Assembly: GCA_036971475.1 (NCBI GenBank)
Contig: JBAIZL010000005.1
Span: 168,077,886 to 168,141,885, forward strand
Length of the DNA: 64,000 nucleotides
Direction: 5' to 3'
DNA from: Prosapia bicincta
Lineage: Eukaryota > Arthropoda > Insecta > Hemiptera > Cercopidae
The notes beneath the pieces were generated by a model. The model worked only from the letters and a program-made list of their open reading frames with translations. It made no database searches and was not told the DNA's origin. Made by a program: the position numbers and the translations under genes. This document shows positions 21,148 through 32,700 of the stretch, in pieces (the first letter of the stretch is position 1; every line of letters begins with the position of its first letter).

Positions 21148-21177
21148 CTGACGAAGATCTCCACATAGCGATCGAAA
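21148..21177 (+). other. hairpin motif CTGANGA-stem-GAAA
   Basis: CTGACGA, one base, GATC...GATC stem, then GAAA. One of the recurring motifs discussed in the findings; no coding part is attached, but Penelope-like sequence follows 550 bp downstream. Confidence 0.35.
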
Positions 21178-21399
21178 ACGTTCTCAGTAAGTTTTAACAA
21201 ATTTACAAAATTTAAATTTCGGACAGTCATAAACTATTATTTAAATGATTAATTAAGATTCACCGATCATAATGGACCCCAATATTCAAGTATTTATAAA
21301 AGTTTCGTGTTGTAATCATCTTGAATTCACTAATTAAATTATAAGTAATTATAGTGTAACTGAGAGAATACTTTTGACCTTACTTGCGGACACATTTCG

Positions 21400-21955
21400 A
21401 AACAATCACTTCATTGATGAAGCCTACCTTCTACTGGCAGTGATCACTTAATTTGTTGCTGGACGTACGATTTATGAGGAGGGAAGAGAGGTTAGGGCTG
21501 AGCAGATTGTTTACTATATAATGGAATAAGGTGTTAGATTCAAAGTGTGTGTGGTTGTTTAAGGTATGTTGTTTTTATGTTGTGTGATGTTTGAATTTAG
21601 CTGGATTTTTGATTGTTTTTTATGTTGATGTGTTCTTTGAATCTTGCCAGCTACACAACACATATACAAAAGACTTAATACACATACACATACATTCATA
21701 CTAATTAAATATTCTCCACATATTAAACCATAGTAAAAACCTAATCACTGCAGACAAATTTGAAGTACTCAAACATTATACAACACAAAAACAACATATC
21801 TTAAACAAGCACACATACTTCAAATCTAACACCTTATTCCATTATATAGTAAACAACCCACTTAACCCTAACCCCCTCATAAATCATACGTCCAGCAGCC
21901 TTGAGCGATCTCCAGCAGTAGTGGGTCAGGATTGTCAATGAAATGATTATACAAC
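21400..21955. repeat. long inverted repeat made of two Penelope-like 3' ends
   Basis: Left arm about 21400-21600 and right arm about 21760-21955 are imperfect reverse complements separated by a loop of about 160 bp; for example GGAATAAGGTGTTAGATT pairs with AATCTAACACCTTATTCC. The right arm, on the plus strand, has the coding look of a Penelope-like C-terminus (ADKFEVLKHYTTQKQHI, NTLFHYIV). Decayed. Confidence 0.7.
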
Positions 21956-21987
21956 TATTCTTTGATCTTAGCTTGTGAGGTTATGTT

Positions 21988-22233
21988 AAAACAAATAAAA
22001 AAAATACACAAAACTCACAAATTAATCATTTATTTACTCATACGCATTTCAATGACAAAGTCATCCTCATCAGTGAGTGTTACTAATACAAACGCTAACT
22101 TACAACTAAATTAGTTGTAAGTTAGAGTTTGTAGTAGTAACACTCTCTGATAATGATAACTTTGTCATTGAAATGCGTATGAATCAATAAATGATTAATT
22201 TGTGAGTTTTGTGTATGTTTTTTTATTTGTTTT
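21988..22233. repeat. 246-bp foldback with hairpin motifs in both arms
   Basis: An almost perfect palindrome centred at about 22110 (TTACAACTAA-A-TTAGTTGTAA). Each arm contains the motif CTGA(T/A)-x-GA ... stem ... GAAATGCG: minus strand 22047-22073 with stem GATGAC/GTCATT, and plus strand 22147-22173. It lies in the intron before the exon at 23627. Confidence 0.85.
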
Positions 22234-23626
22234 AATGAAATGATTGTTGGTTTATCACTGGTACCTGTCACTCATCCCTAACCTCTCTCTTCACCCCTCT
22301 CTAAAGGGTAGTTGATGTTACCTCTTTATATCATGATAGGTGACACTATGATGTCTTTATTTGCATGCTGTATTAGGACAAAATTCTGAAAAATTTTAGA
22401 AAATAATTTTTTATATTTTAAATTATTCCTAGTTTTTTTTTGAATGCAGTACTTGTGATTTATTTTTGCAAGAAGGAATTATTTATGTGTAAAATAATCA
22501 TTTTTGTCATTTCATTTTGCTAGATCTGCTTTCTATAATGAAAATCTACATAATGATCTGTACTGAACTTACATACCAAAAAAAACAGCAGTCATTTTGT
22601 TGTACTGAAGATACTATGTTATGTAGCTAAACTGGTATACATTTTCTAAAAATAGAAAGTTACACCATTTAGAGTATAATAAAACTACAATCTTACTAGC
22701 CAAATAAGAGAATATTAATATAATATTAATAACTGATTTCGTTATTGTGTCAGATTAGTTTCTTATTCTTATTAGAAGCAGTATATCTTATTATAGATCA
22801 AATTTTCTAACTTAGTAATAAGTTTAGAATTCAGTGTTGAAACTTTTAATAAATTTTGTGAAACTCACATGATTCCAGGGGCGTTTGATGTTAAATAAAA
22901 TCGGCCTCCTCAAAAATAAAAATCAAGTTAAATAAAATCAACTCCTCATTTTGCTCTTTATTGTGTACTTAATTTTATGTAACAGTATGATATTGCTTGA
23001 GTGCTGTATTAGTTTTTGCCAAACCTCTTTCTTTCAGCCATTTTTCAAACCTTTTATCCTGCTGGAGAGTTGATATTTTTGTCATTGCATAACTTTTTTT
23101 ACTAACTTTTAACAAATTATTTCATAAACGATATAAAAAATTATCAAAACTTATTCTGAAGTTAATATCTAGAAAATATTTTGCCTTCTGGTCTAGTTTT
23201 TCAACATGTACTTTATACAATTTTCAGAAAAAATCCACAACTAGGCAACAACAATGAATATATTAATAATTTTTAGCGGATAAAGTTATTGAATTTATTT
23301 TACACCATTTATTGAGATATATGTAATAAAAGAAAACTTTAGCAGAATAAGAGTGGTGTAAACTTTACATTTACAAAAATTTCTCAATAAATTACTTAGG
23401 CTGAATATTTTCAACTCATCATTCACTATCATTACTGGTTGAAAATTCAGTCAAAACACTCTGTCTCAGGAAGTTTTTATTAAATTTACATATAATTTAA
23501 TTTATATCTTATAATTCACAAATGTTATTTTTTACAAAAATTGTCTTTACCAGTCTAAGTTGTTAAAATATTAAAACGTTTTCTTGTCAAATTTCATTAA
23601 AAGAATTTTTTTAACAATTGATGCAG
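22234..23626. other. intron, AT-rich, no recognisable feature
   Basis: No coding homology, no repeats that I could assign. It ends in the acceptor GATGCAG at 23620-23626. Confidence 0.5.
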
Positions 23627-23739
23627 GCAAGGAGTGAACCTTTCTCAAAGAGATCTTAGTCTTATTTATGTCTTTCCTCAAGACCTAGTTTCAACTCGTA
23701 ACAGGAATGATGTCTACTACTCCTTTACTTCATTGCTTG
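23627..23739 (+). CDS. pickpocket-like channel, fifth visible exon (pre-TM2)
   Basis: Acceptor GATGCAG|GCA, donor TTG|gtaata. It completes the codon begun at 20853-20854 and leaves with one base. It encodes about 38 residues, LQGVNLSQRDLSLIYVFPQD through NDVYYSFTSLLG: the membrane-proximal stretch with the V-Y/I-Y-F-P strand and the conserved L-L-G lead-in to TM2. Intact. Confidence 0.88.
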
Positions 23740-23963
23740 GTAATATAATATAGTATCCATTATTAAATAAAATATATCCATTTGCAGAAAAGAAATGAGT
23801 TAGTGGAGCTCATTAATAAGTATTTCACTTTTATATTGATTTTCAAAGTAATAGTCAAATTATTTTCAAAATTGATGGAGTATATTTTATTAATTTAAAA
23901 AGTTTTATTGTTTTTTTATAATTATTATAAAATTTGGGATAAATGATATAATTATTATATGGT

Positions 23964-24660
23964 ACAAATTACACTTTTGCTATTACTTGCGACCAGACAT
24001 TTGTTAACTAAAAGTTGTTAATTGTTAACTTACACTTGGAGGAAAAGTTTTCATCTTACTACTTCTTCAGCCTCGTATTTTTGCCGCTAGGAATGTGAAT
24101 GCTGCTGTTGTGCTTCCTCGGTACCATCTTGTTGAAAGTTAGAAGTGATGTAATCGAGAAGTATGTGTGATCTGTACTTTTGCATGAGTGTTGAGTGTCC
24201 ATGAGGTGATTTGCGAAAGATATATCTTTTTGCCGAAAGATATAAAGAACACAAAAGGGCACTGCACACTACTACTGAATCCACCTCGCAAATCACCTCA
24301 TGGACGCTAAACACTCATGCAAAAGTATGGAAAATAACATGAGCATCCTCCACACATGCAACAAAAGCCATAAATTAAACACACTATAACAGTTTGAAAT
24401 ATATAGACATAGCAATACAGATAAAAATGACATCTTAAATGAACAAACACGGCACAGATCACACATACTTTTCGATCACATCACTTTTAACTTTCAAAAA
24501 GATGGTACCGAGGAAGCACAACAGCAGCATTCCTAGCGGCAAAAATACAAAGCTGAAGAAGTCGTAAGACAAAAACGTTTCCTCCAAGTGTAAGTTAACA
24601 ATTAACAACTTTTAGTTAACAAATGTCTGATCGCAAGTAATAGCAAAAGTGTAATTTGTA
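23964..24660. repeat. inverted repeat of Penelope-like 3' ends
   Basis: Left arm from 23964 (ACAAATTACACTTTTGCTA) and right arm ending 24660 are reverse complements over most of their length; the right arm carries about 130 bp (around 24330-24460) lost from the left. The arms encode, outward from the centre, a Penelope-like C-terminus (FAKHLMDAKHSCKS, SILHTCNKSHKLN, FEIYRH, ILNEQTRHRSHILFDHITF), on the plus strand in the right arm and on the minus strand in the left. Both copies are broken. Confidence 0.75.
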
Positions 24661-24807
24661 ATTTACAACCAGCTCATCATGAACAGCAACAAGATTTCGA
24701 TTTTATATGGTACTAAAAACATTAACACAAATAGTTTTTTAAGGGTACCATTGAACAAACAAAATTAATATGTAGTTTTTTGGGTTGTAGAGTTTGATGA
24801 TTTTATT

Positions 24808-25014
24808 TAATAATATCTTGTTATTTCACTTGGCAAAATAACTATTTACTGATGTTTTCAGCAGACGTGTATTACACTTGGTCAATGGACTATTATTCAA
24901 TGTTGTGAGCTACCCAACAGCATTGAATAATGCACTAACCAAGTATGAAATATGACTACTGAAAACATCAGTAATTAGTGGGTTTTTTTGCCAAGTGAAT
25001 AAATAAGATATTAT
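24808..25014. repeat. foldback of about 200 bp
   Basis: The stretch before about 24902 (ATTTCACTTGGCAAAATA, GATGTTTTCAGCAG, CATTCAATG-like) returns in inverse complement after about 24905 (CAGCATTGAATAATG, ACTGAAAACATCAG, TTTGCCAAGTGAATAA). No coding content. It lies 160 bp before the last ppk exon. Confidence 0.75.
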
Positions 25015-25173
25015 TATGAATCGGTTTTTACATGTGGAGTAGTTACATAATTTAGTGTATTTATTCTCATAAATAAAATTTGTGTACTTAAATAGGCTAA
25101 AAAATCCATACATATAAAGTTTATTACAGTAACATACAATAATTTTAACTCAAAACTATTTATGTTTCTCTAG

Positions 25174-25319
25174 CATCTTTTGGATCATTCTTATCATTCT
25201 TTTTGGGCTTCAACATGGTCTGTGTTGCTGAGATTGTATATTTCTTGATTCTACAGCCATGTCTAACTCTTGTTATTTATATATACAGAAAAATAAGCCT
25301 AATTGTACAAAAACTGTAA
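25174..25319 (+). CDS. pickpocket-like channel, last exon with TM2 and stop
   Basis: Acceptor TTTCTCTAG|CA. It completes a codon with the G at 23739 and runs to TAA 25317-25319. It encodes 47 residues: a Ser/Gly/Phe-rich pore segment (ASFGSFLSFFLGFNMVCVAE) followed by IVYFLILQPCLTLVIYIY, the second membrane helix, then a short basic tail RKISLIVQKL. The A-E-I-V-Y-F block matches the invariant E-I-x-Y-F of TM2. The family G-x-S selectivity-filter position reads G-F-N here. The intracellular C-tail is very short. Confidence 0.9.
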
Positions 25320-25341
25320 TATCATATTAATAAGCAGTAGG

Positions 25342-25344
<3 letters not shown>

Positions 25345-25426
<82 letters not shown>
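25345..25426. repeat. (AT)n microsatellite
   Basis: Uninterrupted AT dinucleotide run starting 26 bp after the ppk stop codon, therefore probably inside its 3' UTR. Confidence 0.95.
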
Positions 25427-25433
<7 letters not shown>

Positions 25434-25466
25434 AGGTAGTAAACATTATGTAAAATGTAGCTAGTA

Positions 25467-25472
25467 AATAAA
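25467..25472 (+). terminator. candidate polyadenylation signal of the ppk-like gene
   Basis: AATAAA 148 bp after the stop codon, followed from 25502 by a (TG)n run that would supply the GU-rich downstream element. Distance and order fit a cleavage site near 25490. In AT-rich DNA such hexamers are common, so this is a candidate only. Confidence 0.45.
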
Positions 25473-25497
25473 TCATTTATTTGAATATAATTTGTAA

Positions 25498-25501
<4 letters not shown>

Positions 25502-25574
<73 letters not shown>
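25502..25574. repeat. (TG)n microsatellite
   Basis: About 36 uninterrupted TG units. Confidence 0.97.
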
Positions 25575-25575
<1 letters not shown>

Positions 25576-27361
25576 TAGGCCCGACCTAGATACAGGGTGG
25601 TTGTAGAGCATAGCTACCCAACACATTCAGCCTACACTAAAAGTAACCATATTTAAATGTTTTCTACCTTAGTTGGACATGATAATGATGGCTACTGTAA
25701 GTCTGAAATGGGCCATTTTAACTGCTGTTAAAATATGATCCCACCCGACTTACCAGATCCTGGTACCTGTGGTGCGTCTAGTTTGATTTGCCAGTGGATA
25801 AATCCCTGGGCTTAAAGTAAAAATCAACCAAAATGTTCATTAATTAATATGTAATAATATATTTATTATTTATTGTTTACCTGCGAAATTAATTTAATAT
25901 TTTGTCATTCCAGGAATACTACTTAAAACTCTTTAGTTTAACTTGATTTGAATTTTTATTCTTCTTTTGTTGATGGTTGGAAAAGTTACAGAAATTTTGT
26001 GTGGTTGGTTACCACAGAATATTTTTTAATAACTTTAAACATTGATTTTTTATATCTTGATTAAATGAAATTGAAATTTAAACAAAAATAAGTCCTCTCT
26101 ACTTTTTATATGTCATAAAAATTTATAATAATTTTACTGAACGTTTATTATGATTTACACAATTATCTTTCATTAGTTTGACAGGTTACAAGTTAATTTG
26201 AAAATAACTTAATGTCTTCAACCCTAGAATGATGCCAAAAAGTTCATCAATAATATTGTTGAGATTATTATTTAAAGTTCTTTAGCATTTGTTGTTATTT
26301 GACAACATTTTGCTGTTTTATATTTAAAATTAAACACATGAAATGACATATAGATTTAAATATAACATGATAAAAATTAACACAGATGAATATTGTGTCC
26401 ATAAATATATTTTTGAAAATATTAGATGAAATTATTTCTTAGTAATTTTATTTCAATTTATATTTGTGTGCCCAAACATAAATCTCAAGCATTAGCCTAC
26501 TCTTTTGAAATCTTATTTTTACAAAAACAAATTCATATTAATTTCATTATTATAATAATTGGATCCTGATTGCTGAGTATATTTCATATAGGCCAAAATT
26601 TTTGTTATATACACTTAAGCAATGGCTAAAGAGTTAATTTTCTTTATATTTTTTAAATTCTATTTCTTTCTATTACTTTGTCTATATTTGAAATGAATTT
26701 AATTAATTTTGTTGTAAATTACTTGTAATATTTCCTATTTTAACTGGCTTGTGATAATTTTAGTATTTAATTTTGAAACATAAAATTGGCATTTTATATA
26801 CATGAATTTCTCTTACATTATTAACACCAATTATATTTCTATTTTATATTATATTATCTGATCTTTCAAAAATTGACTTCAAAAAATTTTTTTATTGGAT
26901 ATGTATTTATTTATTTATTTTACAAAAGTCTCTTGACTAGTTATTTATTTATTAAATGCTATTTTTTGATGTTATAGTTCTAAATGAAGTCACAGTTTAT
27001 ATATTTATTAATTATTCAATAATAAAAATATTCATTGAGTAAAAATTATCACTTAGCTATAAAAATTTTAACTAAGCAAATATGAATTTAATAATTTTTC
27101 AAAATTTAATAAATAGTAATATCGATATTAAAACTTTGACATGCTCCAAACCTATCCTCTTCTCCCATGGTTTCGGTAAAAAACTCCTCCAGTACTCCCT
27201 GAGGATGGAACCTTGCTGCACTCACTAGTCATCGATTTTAGACTGCCTTCAATGCTGTTTTATTGTTGATTCATCATAAAAATTCCAATTACCGGTGGTT
27301 ATAAGGTCGTTGAGACATTCTCCACTTCCATCTTTGGCTAATTTTGGATTCTTAGCCATAA

Positions 27362-27400
<39 letters not shown>

Positions 27401-28449
27401 GAGAGAGTATTGTGTGTGTGTGTGTTTGTGAGGCATGCTTGTGTGAGTGTGTGTTAAGGTTTAACCGTAATCCTAGTAAAAATTTAGAAATATTGATTCC
27501 AAGTACTTATTTTTAAATCATTTTTAATATATAAGGTCATAATTACCTGTACTAAAAACACACACCTTTTTAACTTAGCCATATTATAAACAATTTATAA
27601 TTGTCACCACTAACTTAAACATATCTAAACTTGTTCCATTATTCTTCAAAAAACATTTTGTGAAATTTGTAACAAACTGGAATAAACCTGTATCATCTTT
27701 ATTCGTGTTTTACGAGTTCATAAGAATCTGCAGTCAGAAGACTGCATTAGCGAATTTAAATTGTAAAAGATTTAGTACACTTTTGATAGTAGTTGATAGC
27801 CATTTTTAGTATGAAGTGATTAAAGAATGTTCAATTTTGTCATTATCTGACTGACATATTTGCACTCTTTCTAGATAGAAATGGTCTTTTTCAACTCTTA
27901 AATTACTGTTTACCATGAGTAACTTATGAAATTCAATACAAGATTAATTTTTCTGACTTGAATGAATTAATACAGACATGCACAATATAATCCTCAAATC
28001 AGTCATTAATTCACTAGTGATTTGGGAACTGTTTTTTTATAATATTTCCTATGAAGATTTTGAAAAGGATTTGTGACTACAAGAATTAAATTAATAATGT
28101 AAACAATTTTTTGTCTTGTATTAAGAAAAGGATTGTAGCTTCTAGGTTGTAGAGTTACATATCTGAAATATACCATTCGAAGTCATAGGAAATTCTCCAC
28201 TTATTACATTAAGCTAGTTGTAATAATGATGTAAGATACTATAAATTCTGAAATATGTTACATTTATCTTCTTTATTTTAAATTAAATATAGAATCGGCC
28301 TAAATATAAGAGAAGGTTTTTGTTTCATTTCATGTTGTAAAAAATAATGATGTTTGATGTAACCTTGAAACACTTCCAAGAGAGTAATTTATTGAGAAAC
28401 AAAACAAATGAAAAGACGAACCTGATTGGTCAAATTTCATGTATTCTAA
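25575..28449. other. intergenic, AT-rich, no gene recognised
   Basis: No ORF with homology. The stretch 27130-27350 is less AT-rich but I could not assign it. A (GT)n/(GA)n simple repeat lies at 27361-27425. Confidence 0.5.
27361..27425. repeat. (GT)n-(GA)n simple repeat
   Basis: GT dinucleotides followed by GA dinucleotides and again GT. Confidence 0.9.
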
Positions 28450-28752
28450 AAACACTTGTAAATGTCACACTTGCCTATAATACAACTTGTGTAATGTTGT
28501 TGAGGACGGCCGTTTCAGGAGATGTGTCCCATTGTCATCTCAGACTGTAATGTTCACCAAAATACACCCCCATCCCCCCCCCTAACCTACAAAAACCTTG
28601 AGATCAGTTACAGTCTGAGTTGACCTCAGATTGAAACGGTATTGAAACGGCTGTCCTCAATAATATAAAGTAAGTGCTATTATAGGCAAGTGTAAAAATG
28701 TACAAGTATTTTTAGTTAAAAACTAGTACCTCACGTGAAGATGGAATCCACA
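28450..28752. repeat. foldback MITE copy 2
   Basis: Left arm CACTTGCCTATAATACAACTT ... GAGGACGGCCGTTTCAGGAG (from about 28469) is mirrored by CGGCTGTCCTCAATAATATA ... AGTGCTATTATAGGCAAGTG to about 28692, with outer sequence ACTAGTACCTCACGTGAAG on the right, as in copies at 37 and 41.5 kb. The middle contains a C-rich block (about 28565-28582). Confidence 0.85.
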
Positions 28753-30139
28753 AAAACCATTTATTCTGATAAAAGTTCCATCGACCATACAAGGTACAAA
28801 ACTAGCAGTACAGTTACAAACAATAGAAGTTTTTTCATATTAAAGGGCAGAATGGGGATAGAGAATGCTTGGTTGGGTTCACCCAACTCATCTTCTTGTA
28901 TTCATTTTCCAAATTCCTTGTAGAACGGATCATGTCTGGCTTAAAACTTCAAGATTTATTTTGGCAGAAATTTATATCCTGCAGAATTATTCCTTTAAAA
29001 CTGTAATTTTGTGAGAAATCAGTAAATTATTTTAAATATAAATAATTTAAATATAAAACTAGAAAGGGTTAAAGTGACTGCTCTTTAATAAAAGATAATT
29101 TCAAAGTAGTATAACTTAAGGGGTAATGGTCAATGTTAAGTGAGCATCTCAACTATGTAACATATTTAGTGAGGCTCAGTAAAATGTTTTCAACGTTTGT
29201 GTTTGATAATATAAAATTATTTCTCTGGATTTGTAAATAATGTTTTAGAAAACGTTTCAGATATATTTTAACACACAAATGTTAATATTTTTTTTTTGTT
29301 AATTGGATCATTGAAATCCCTCTTTCCTTATAAAATGTAAGTAATATATGTTAGGAGATTTTAGTCTTTTATTGTTCCAAATTTAATTATTTTTCTTAAT
29401 ATTCAAGAGAATATTATATTTTTGTGAAATGAAATATTTTCTTAGCTATAGAACAGATTTTTTAAATCTTATCCTGTCTCCGCTTTAACTAGAAAAGGAA
29501 ATAAGGTGAACAAACTTATCAAACACCTGAGCTACATTATAACGACAGAAATAAATTCAAAATAATAATTTAACTAATAATTCTTCAATGGTAAATTATC
29601 TTTGTATGTACATAAGAGTTCTTGGTGAAATAAATACAAACTAATTAATTCATGTAATTTTATGTTGGGACACCTAACAGGCAGTCACAATGGAAGTAAA
29701 CTGTTTTAAAGTAGTAAGAAATGCTTTATTATCTGGTATAAATATACATTTTTTAGTACTATTTTTCATAAAAAATCAATTGTAATATTTACTGTTTGAC
29801 ATGTTTGGTGGAAAGTAATTGAATAGAAAAATAATAATATTAAATTATTATGCTATGAATTGATCAAATTTTGCATTACAAACTGTTAATAGTAGCTTCC
29901 ATAAATTATAAAATGAGATTGAAATTATAATGAAACCTACAATAATTTCCTACTTTAAAATGCTTTATTACTCTGTGTACTTATTAATGAAACAAATTAA
30001 CAAAATTAAGACATTTTTACTTTAATGTAACAACAAATAAAATAAAATACTTTAGAAACCCTCGTCAAAAATGTTTTTATTTACCTCTTTTCTGTTTGTA
30101 CACTTTATATGTTACTAGCTGATTTTTTACTTCTGACAG
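28753..30139. other. intergenic, AT-rich, nothing recognised
   Basis: No coding homology or repeat termini seen. Confidence 0.5.
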
Positions 30140-30157
30140 ATTCATGACTTCACTAAA

Positions 30158-31490
30158 TTGGAAACCGCTAACTACAATAACATCAACCATTTTCTTTTGC
30201 AGTATTCTAACACTGTCAGCATGCTAAAGGCCATTCAGATGCATAACCTGGCAGACTTCCAGTTGTTTCAGTTAGCTGTGAACAACCGAAATGATAAAAC
30301 CCAATTGAACTTCAAAAAACAATTAGGGGCTTCAGCGATATACATCTACGCCTCACTTAACCCCTTTGTGATGGAACAAGCACGAGCGATGGAACTATTG
30401 CAGAGACAACCTAAGAGCTCAACACTGAAAGTTGAATGCACTACCAGACTCATAACAATGTTATCAACAACTGCCGCTAAAGGTAACCCAGCAGATTAAG
30501 CAGATGAATCCCCAGGACTGAGTGAAGCTCATCACAACACTACAGCACATCTCGCAATGATAATTCAACCGCAAGCTTTGGAACCGCCAGGGGTCCGCCT
30601 GAGAGCACCCATGCCCTCAGACAAATTGACACCAGACAGTGTATGCCTACACGATCAACCAACTCACCTCGTAACGATCCAGCTGCAGCACAATGTATTT
30701 ATTGCTCAGCCATTCACATTATCTTCCCCTGATAAGACTTTCTTAAACTAAGGGCCACAGAACCTCGTGAGTTTATATGACATAAGCAGCAATGCTTCAA
30801 TTGTTTCGGCACTCACTACTAACACATGTACAAATCATCTAAAACCTGTCAACATTGTAATGGCAGTCCCTACTCCTTGACACACGGCTCTGCTTCACAA
30901 CAACAACGTTACACACCTCGACACCCAAGCTCAACTGACAACTGTATTAACTCAACCAGCAATGGAAATCTGCAAGCCCTTTCTTGTAACCTCAACGCTT
31001 CTTGTGCCTTATTGGGAACTGCACAGATCATTGTTAATGATCATTTTGGAAGTCCACATTTTCTTCAGACAATCATTGACCCAGGCAGTCAAGTATCTGC
31101 CATAACAAAAACCACAACCGCACTGTTGTGCTTCCCTACTGGGAATTCAAACCTTACTTTGATTGGTGTCGCTTCATAAACTACACGCATATTAGAAAAC
31201 GTGTCCCTACAAATCTCCTAAAGATATGACACAAATTTCAAAATTATTGCAGAAGCTGGAGTACTACTACACATCACTGTCTTGCTTCTACCAGCTGCTT
31301 TATCACCGAACATCTGTGAACACTGCAAGCACTAGCCACTGGCTGATCCACACTTCGACATGTCTGCAGAAATCAACTTAATCTTAGGAGCAGACCTCTT
31401 CACCAACATTATTGTCAATGGACATCTAACCATCATCAAAGGCCGACCCTCTGCTCTTAACACACTCTTTGGATGGATAATCTAGGGGTC
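30158..31490 (+). pseudogene. BEL/Pao Gag-protease pseudogene
   Basis: The first open segment (30158-30499) resembles BEL gag (LETANYNNINHFLLQYSN, LADFQLFQLAVNNRN). Around 30795-30895 a zinc-knuckle block in mixed frames (C-F-N-C-F, then TCQHCNGSPYSLTH) matches the C-x-x-C...H-H-x-L-L-H of the group. From about 31000 the protease follows: GTAQIIVNDHFG, IIDPGSQVSAI (normally L-D-x-G-S-Q), and later LILGADLFTNIIVNGH and ALNTLFGWII ending in a stop at 31484. Several frame changes and stops. It is dead. Confidence 0.75.
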
Positions 31491-31934
31491 ACTTCCCGAC
31501 AGTCAACCACACATATTCAAAACCTTGTTAGATGCATGCAACTTCTACACACATCGATCTAAGAGAAAATCAAAGTCATCTGCACCAGTATAAATGCACA
31601 ATGCTGTGAGGACTTATTCAGAACTATCACAACTTATGACACCTTAAGAAGACTTTGCCCAGGCAATAGTATCACTGATTCTCTCTGCCCTTCAAAACCT
31701 CTCATTTACACCCCCCCCCCCTCCGGACAGCTCAGGATGGGCAGTAGAGTTCACCATTCTTGACTCAACCGTGTATTTCATCAAAATTGAAGCAAATCTC
31801 AACAGAAAATCTTCTAACTTTCTCCTGACCCTAGCGAATACTGATCGTTTCTTACTCCAGGAAATCCAATTGGTCGCAACTACTGTCTTCCTACAGAATG
31901 CTTGAACGAACCACATCTCAAATCATGCTGACCT

Positions 31935-32100
31935 TCAGCAGATGTCCAACCATTTTTGGAAGGTTTGTATTTGCATACTAAAATTTAACACCACTAAAGG
32001 ATTAAGGACTCGACTCCCCTTAAGGACGACCAGTTAGTCTTCATACTGGTGAACAAACTTGTAGGATTTCCGTCAACCGCATAACTATCCGTTGATTTCC
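31935..32100 (+). pseudogene. BEL/Pao integrase C-terminal fragment
   Basis: QQMSNHFWKV and, in another frame, DSPLKDDQLVFILVNKL resemble the F-W-x-R-W ... G-D-x-V-L-I part at the end of BEL/Pao Pol. Short and frame-shifted, so moderate confidence. Confidence 0.45.
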
Positions 32101-32700
32101 TGATACTTCCTCCTGGCTGTCCCTCTCACCTTCACTCCTCATCATCTCAAGTTCTAAAAACATCCATTTTTGGTGGGCAGTACAATGGTACCTAAACTCT
32201 TACGGGGTTAGATTCTGAATTTTATATGTTTTCTGCTAGTACAACAGCTGACATCAATTTCACTGTTTTGAACGCTAGATGGTGATCTTGTCATGCTTTT
32301 TCATTCCATTTTCCCACTGTTAAATTCCTGCCACCTTATTTTCTCTCCAACAGTGCATCCATGATGGCAGACTCCTTATCAACCTCTTTTTGCAACTGTT
32401 CAGTTTAAAGTCAGAGCCTCCTCGCCAGAAAGTATCTCTTCATGAAACTAACTGCAAGAAGTAATTCAAGCCGCAACAACTTCATGTCATGCAATAGATG
32501 AAGGAATAACTGCATTCAATTAGTTAAAAGTAATGTTTGTAGAAGTTAACCGATAACCAAGTAGTGCTTTGTTACAACCTTTTGAATAATCTTACTTCAT
32601 GTTTAATCATCACATCACAGTGCGTCCTTATTTTGTTAGACTATTGTTAGAATAAATATGAGTCAACCGCTAGAGTGTCAGTGACTTATTTTTAACATAA

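Larger units (their letters stand above)
30140..32700 (+). mobile_element. BEL/Pao LTR-retrotransposon remnant with RT deleted
   Basis: Plus-strand pieces in BEL/Pao order: gag, zinc knuckle, aspartic protease, then an abrupt passage to integrase C-terminal-like sequence around 31935-32100. Reverse transcriptase, RNase H and the integrase core are missing. A possible 3' LTR-like end lies at about 32533-32696 (TGTTTG ... TTAACA), but I found no second copy to prove it. Base composition is clearly less AT-rich than the flanks. It lies between the ppk-like gene and PPP4R4. Confidence 0.75.
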
